Assembly: GCA_028280945.1 (NCBI GenBank)
Contig: JANQKV010000026.1
Coordinates: forward strand, 156,631 to 220,630
Origin: Opitutaceae bacterium
GTDB taxonomy: Bacteria; Verrucomicrobiota; Verrucomicrobiia; Opitutales; Opitutaceae
Length of the DNA stretch: 64,000 nucleotides
Direction: 5' to 3'
Within the stretch, counting starts at the first letter, position 1; every line of letters starts with the position of its first letter. This document shows positions 63,444 through 64,000 of the stretch, piece after piece. The notes beneath the pieces were generated by a model. The model did not search any database, had not been told where the DNA came from, and saw nothing but the letters and a program-made list of their open reading frames with translations. A program made the translations under genes and the position numbers.

Positions 63444-63677
63444 TCAATAATTTGACGTTGATACGCCGAGCTGGCGGAGGGCTTCGCGCACCTTCTCGAT
63501 CCCGTTGGGCATCACGGACTCACGAGTCGAGTGCCGCAGGCGCGGGTGGGGCAGAAGGCGGGCTGGTTTGCAGGGTCGATCCAATTCCAACACCACCGGA
63601 GGGCGTTCGAGGAACAGGGATTCGAATGCGGATGGTTTCGCCGTGAGGCGGAGAGTGGGGGGAGAGATGGCAGCCAT
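63444..63677 (-). CDS. possible small protein, function unknown
   Basis: Frame of 77 residues convergent with the sigma-54 activator, six bases between stops. It begins MAAISPPTLRLTAKPSAFES and ends MPNGIEKVREALRQLGVSTS-NY, the last part being a convincing amphipathic helix. AGGGA eight bases before the ATG is a weak ribosome site. I do not recognise a family. It could be a real small protein or, less likely, a shadow of sequence between genes. Confidence 0.45.
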   Translation of the reverse strand: MAAISPPTLRLTAKPSAFESLFLERPPVVLELDRPCKPARLLPHPRLRHSTRESVMPNGIEKVREALRQLGVSTSNY

Positions 63678-63733
63678 ACGTCCCTAATCGGACGATTGCC
63701 TCGAATCTTTAGAAATGGATCCAAAAAAACTGT

Positions 63734-63985
63734 TCAGGAGGTGCGATAAGCCTTCTGCACGGCAAACGTGTGGCGGCGGGCCTGGCGGACCCGGTGCATT
63801 TCCTGAGCCATCACGCCGTGGCGTTGAGCCAGGATTTGCGCCAACTGTCGGTAGCGATCCCGCACGCCTTCGGCCCGGGCTATGACTTGCGGATTGAATC
63901 GATCGCCCTGGCGAGCGAGCCGCCCGATCAGCGCGAGCTCCCGATCAAAAATGGTGTCCAGTCCGTTCCAGTCCTCCGCCGCCAT
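63734..63985 (-). CDS. small helical protein, possibly a flagellar chaperone; may continue beyond window
   Basis: Protein of 83 residues from ATG 63985 (MAAEDWNGLDTIFDRELALI, GRLARQGDRFNPQVIARAEG, VRDRYRQLAQILAQRHGVMA). GAGGAG nine bases upstream supports this start, but the frame is open to the window edge, so an earlier start cannot be excluded. The single long-helix hairpin with many Arg/Gln residues resembles FliT/FlgN-type flagellar chaperones; the similarity is weak. Genes beyond the edge (for example fliS or fliD) would settle it. Confidence 0.58.
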   Translation of the reverse strand: MAAEDWNGLDTIFDRELALIGRLARQGDRFNPQVIARAEGVRDRYRQLAQILAQRHGVMAQEMHRVRQARRHTFAVQKAYRTS

Positions 63986-64000
63986 GGCGGCGGGCTCCTC

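Overview
This window is a high-GC chromosomal segment that looks like a marine or freshwater Opitutaceae-type member of the Verrucomicrobiota. That call is an inference. It rests on Gram-negative traits (lipoproteins, P- and L-ring flagellar genes, an RND metal pump), a PEP-CTERM protein, a large Sec-exported RHS protein, and chemoreceptors and regulators of the style I associate with that family. No rRNA, tRNA or CRISPR array was found.

Layout. 1-10.6 kb is mostly housekeeping and metabolism: a Tat-exported Gfo/Idh/MocA oxidoreductase cut by the window edge, an aldo/keto reductase, a sensor kinase with its own SBP3-type ligand domain, gpsA, a two-subunit sodium:solute symporter whose subunit genes are separated by an inserted PEP-CTERM gene, an inositol-phosphatase-like enzyme and a small lipoprotein. 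10.8-21.1 kb has chrA and a long minus-strand array: SatD-like regulator, SatE-like membrane protein, DUF294/CBS nucleotidyltransferase, DnaQ-like exonuclease, a 32-cysteine exported protein and a CusBA-type copper/silver efflux pump. Three palindromes sit directly on the SatD start.

21.3-32.6 kb is an accessory island. A five-gene plus-strand operon of exported proteins (two tandem GNVGIGTTTP/tail-fibre-like proteins, a coat-hanger-stack plus calcium-repeat protein, a small alpha-helical protein and a 2068-residue RHS protein) is followed by two AT-rich genes, the second bracketed by an inverted pair of hairpin repeats. A LuxR-type response regulator, a toxin-antitoxin pair and a VOC protein follow.

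35.2-64 kb is devoted to motility. A plus-strand operon encodes the distal rod, L/P ring and hook-filament junction (flgF-G-A-H-I-J-N-K-L), then fliW, csrA and a divergent flagellin. Convergent to it are minus-strand transcription units for two hybrid kinases, a TPR protein, response regulators, three chemoreceptors, cheW, cheX and a receiver-STAS protein. A sigma-54 activator of the FlrC/FleR type closes the region. A sigma-54-like promoter precedes flgF, and five sigma-28-like promoters (near TAAA-N15/16-GCCGATAA) precede chemotaxis genes, so the sequence suggests a sigma-54 to sigma-28 flagellar hierarchy. Two chemoreceptors carry a CZB-like zinc site on the periplasmic side, and all three receptors end in a similar FF-plus-acidic tail on a disordered linker.
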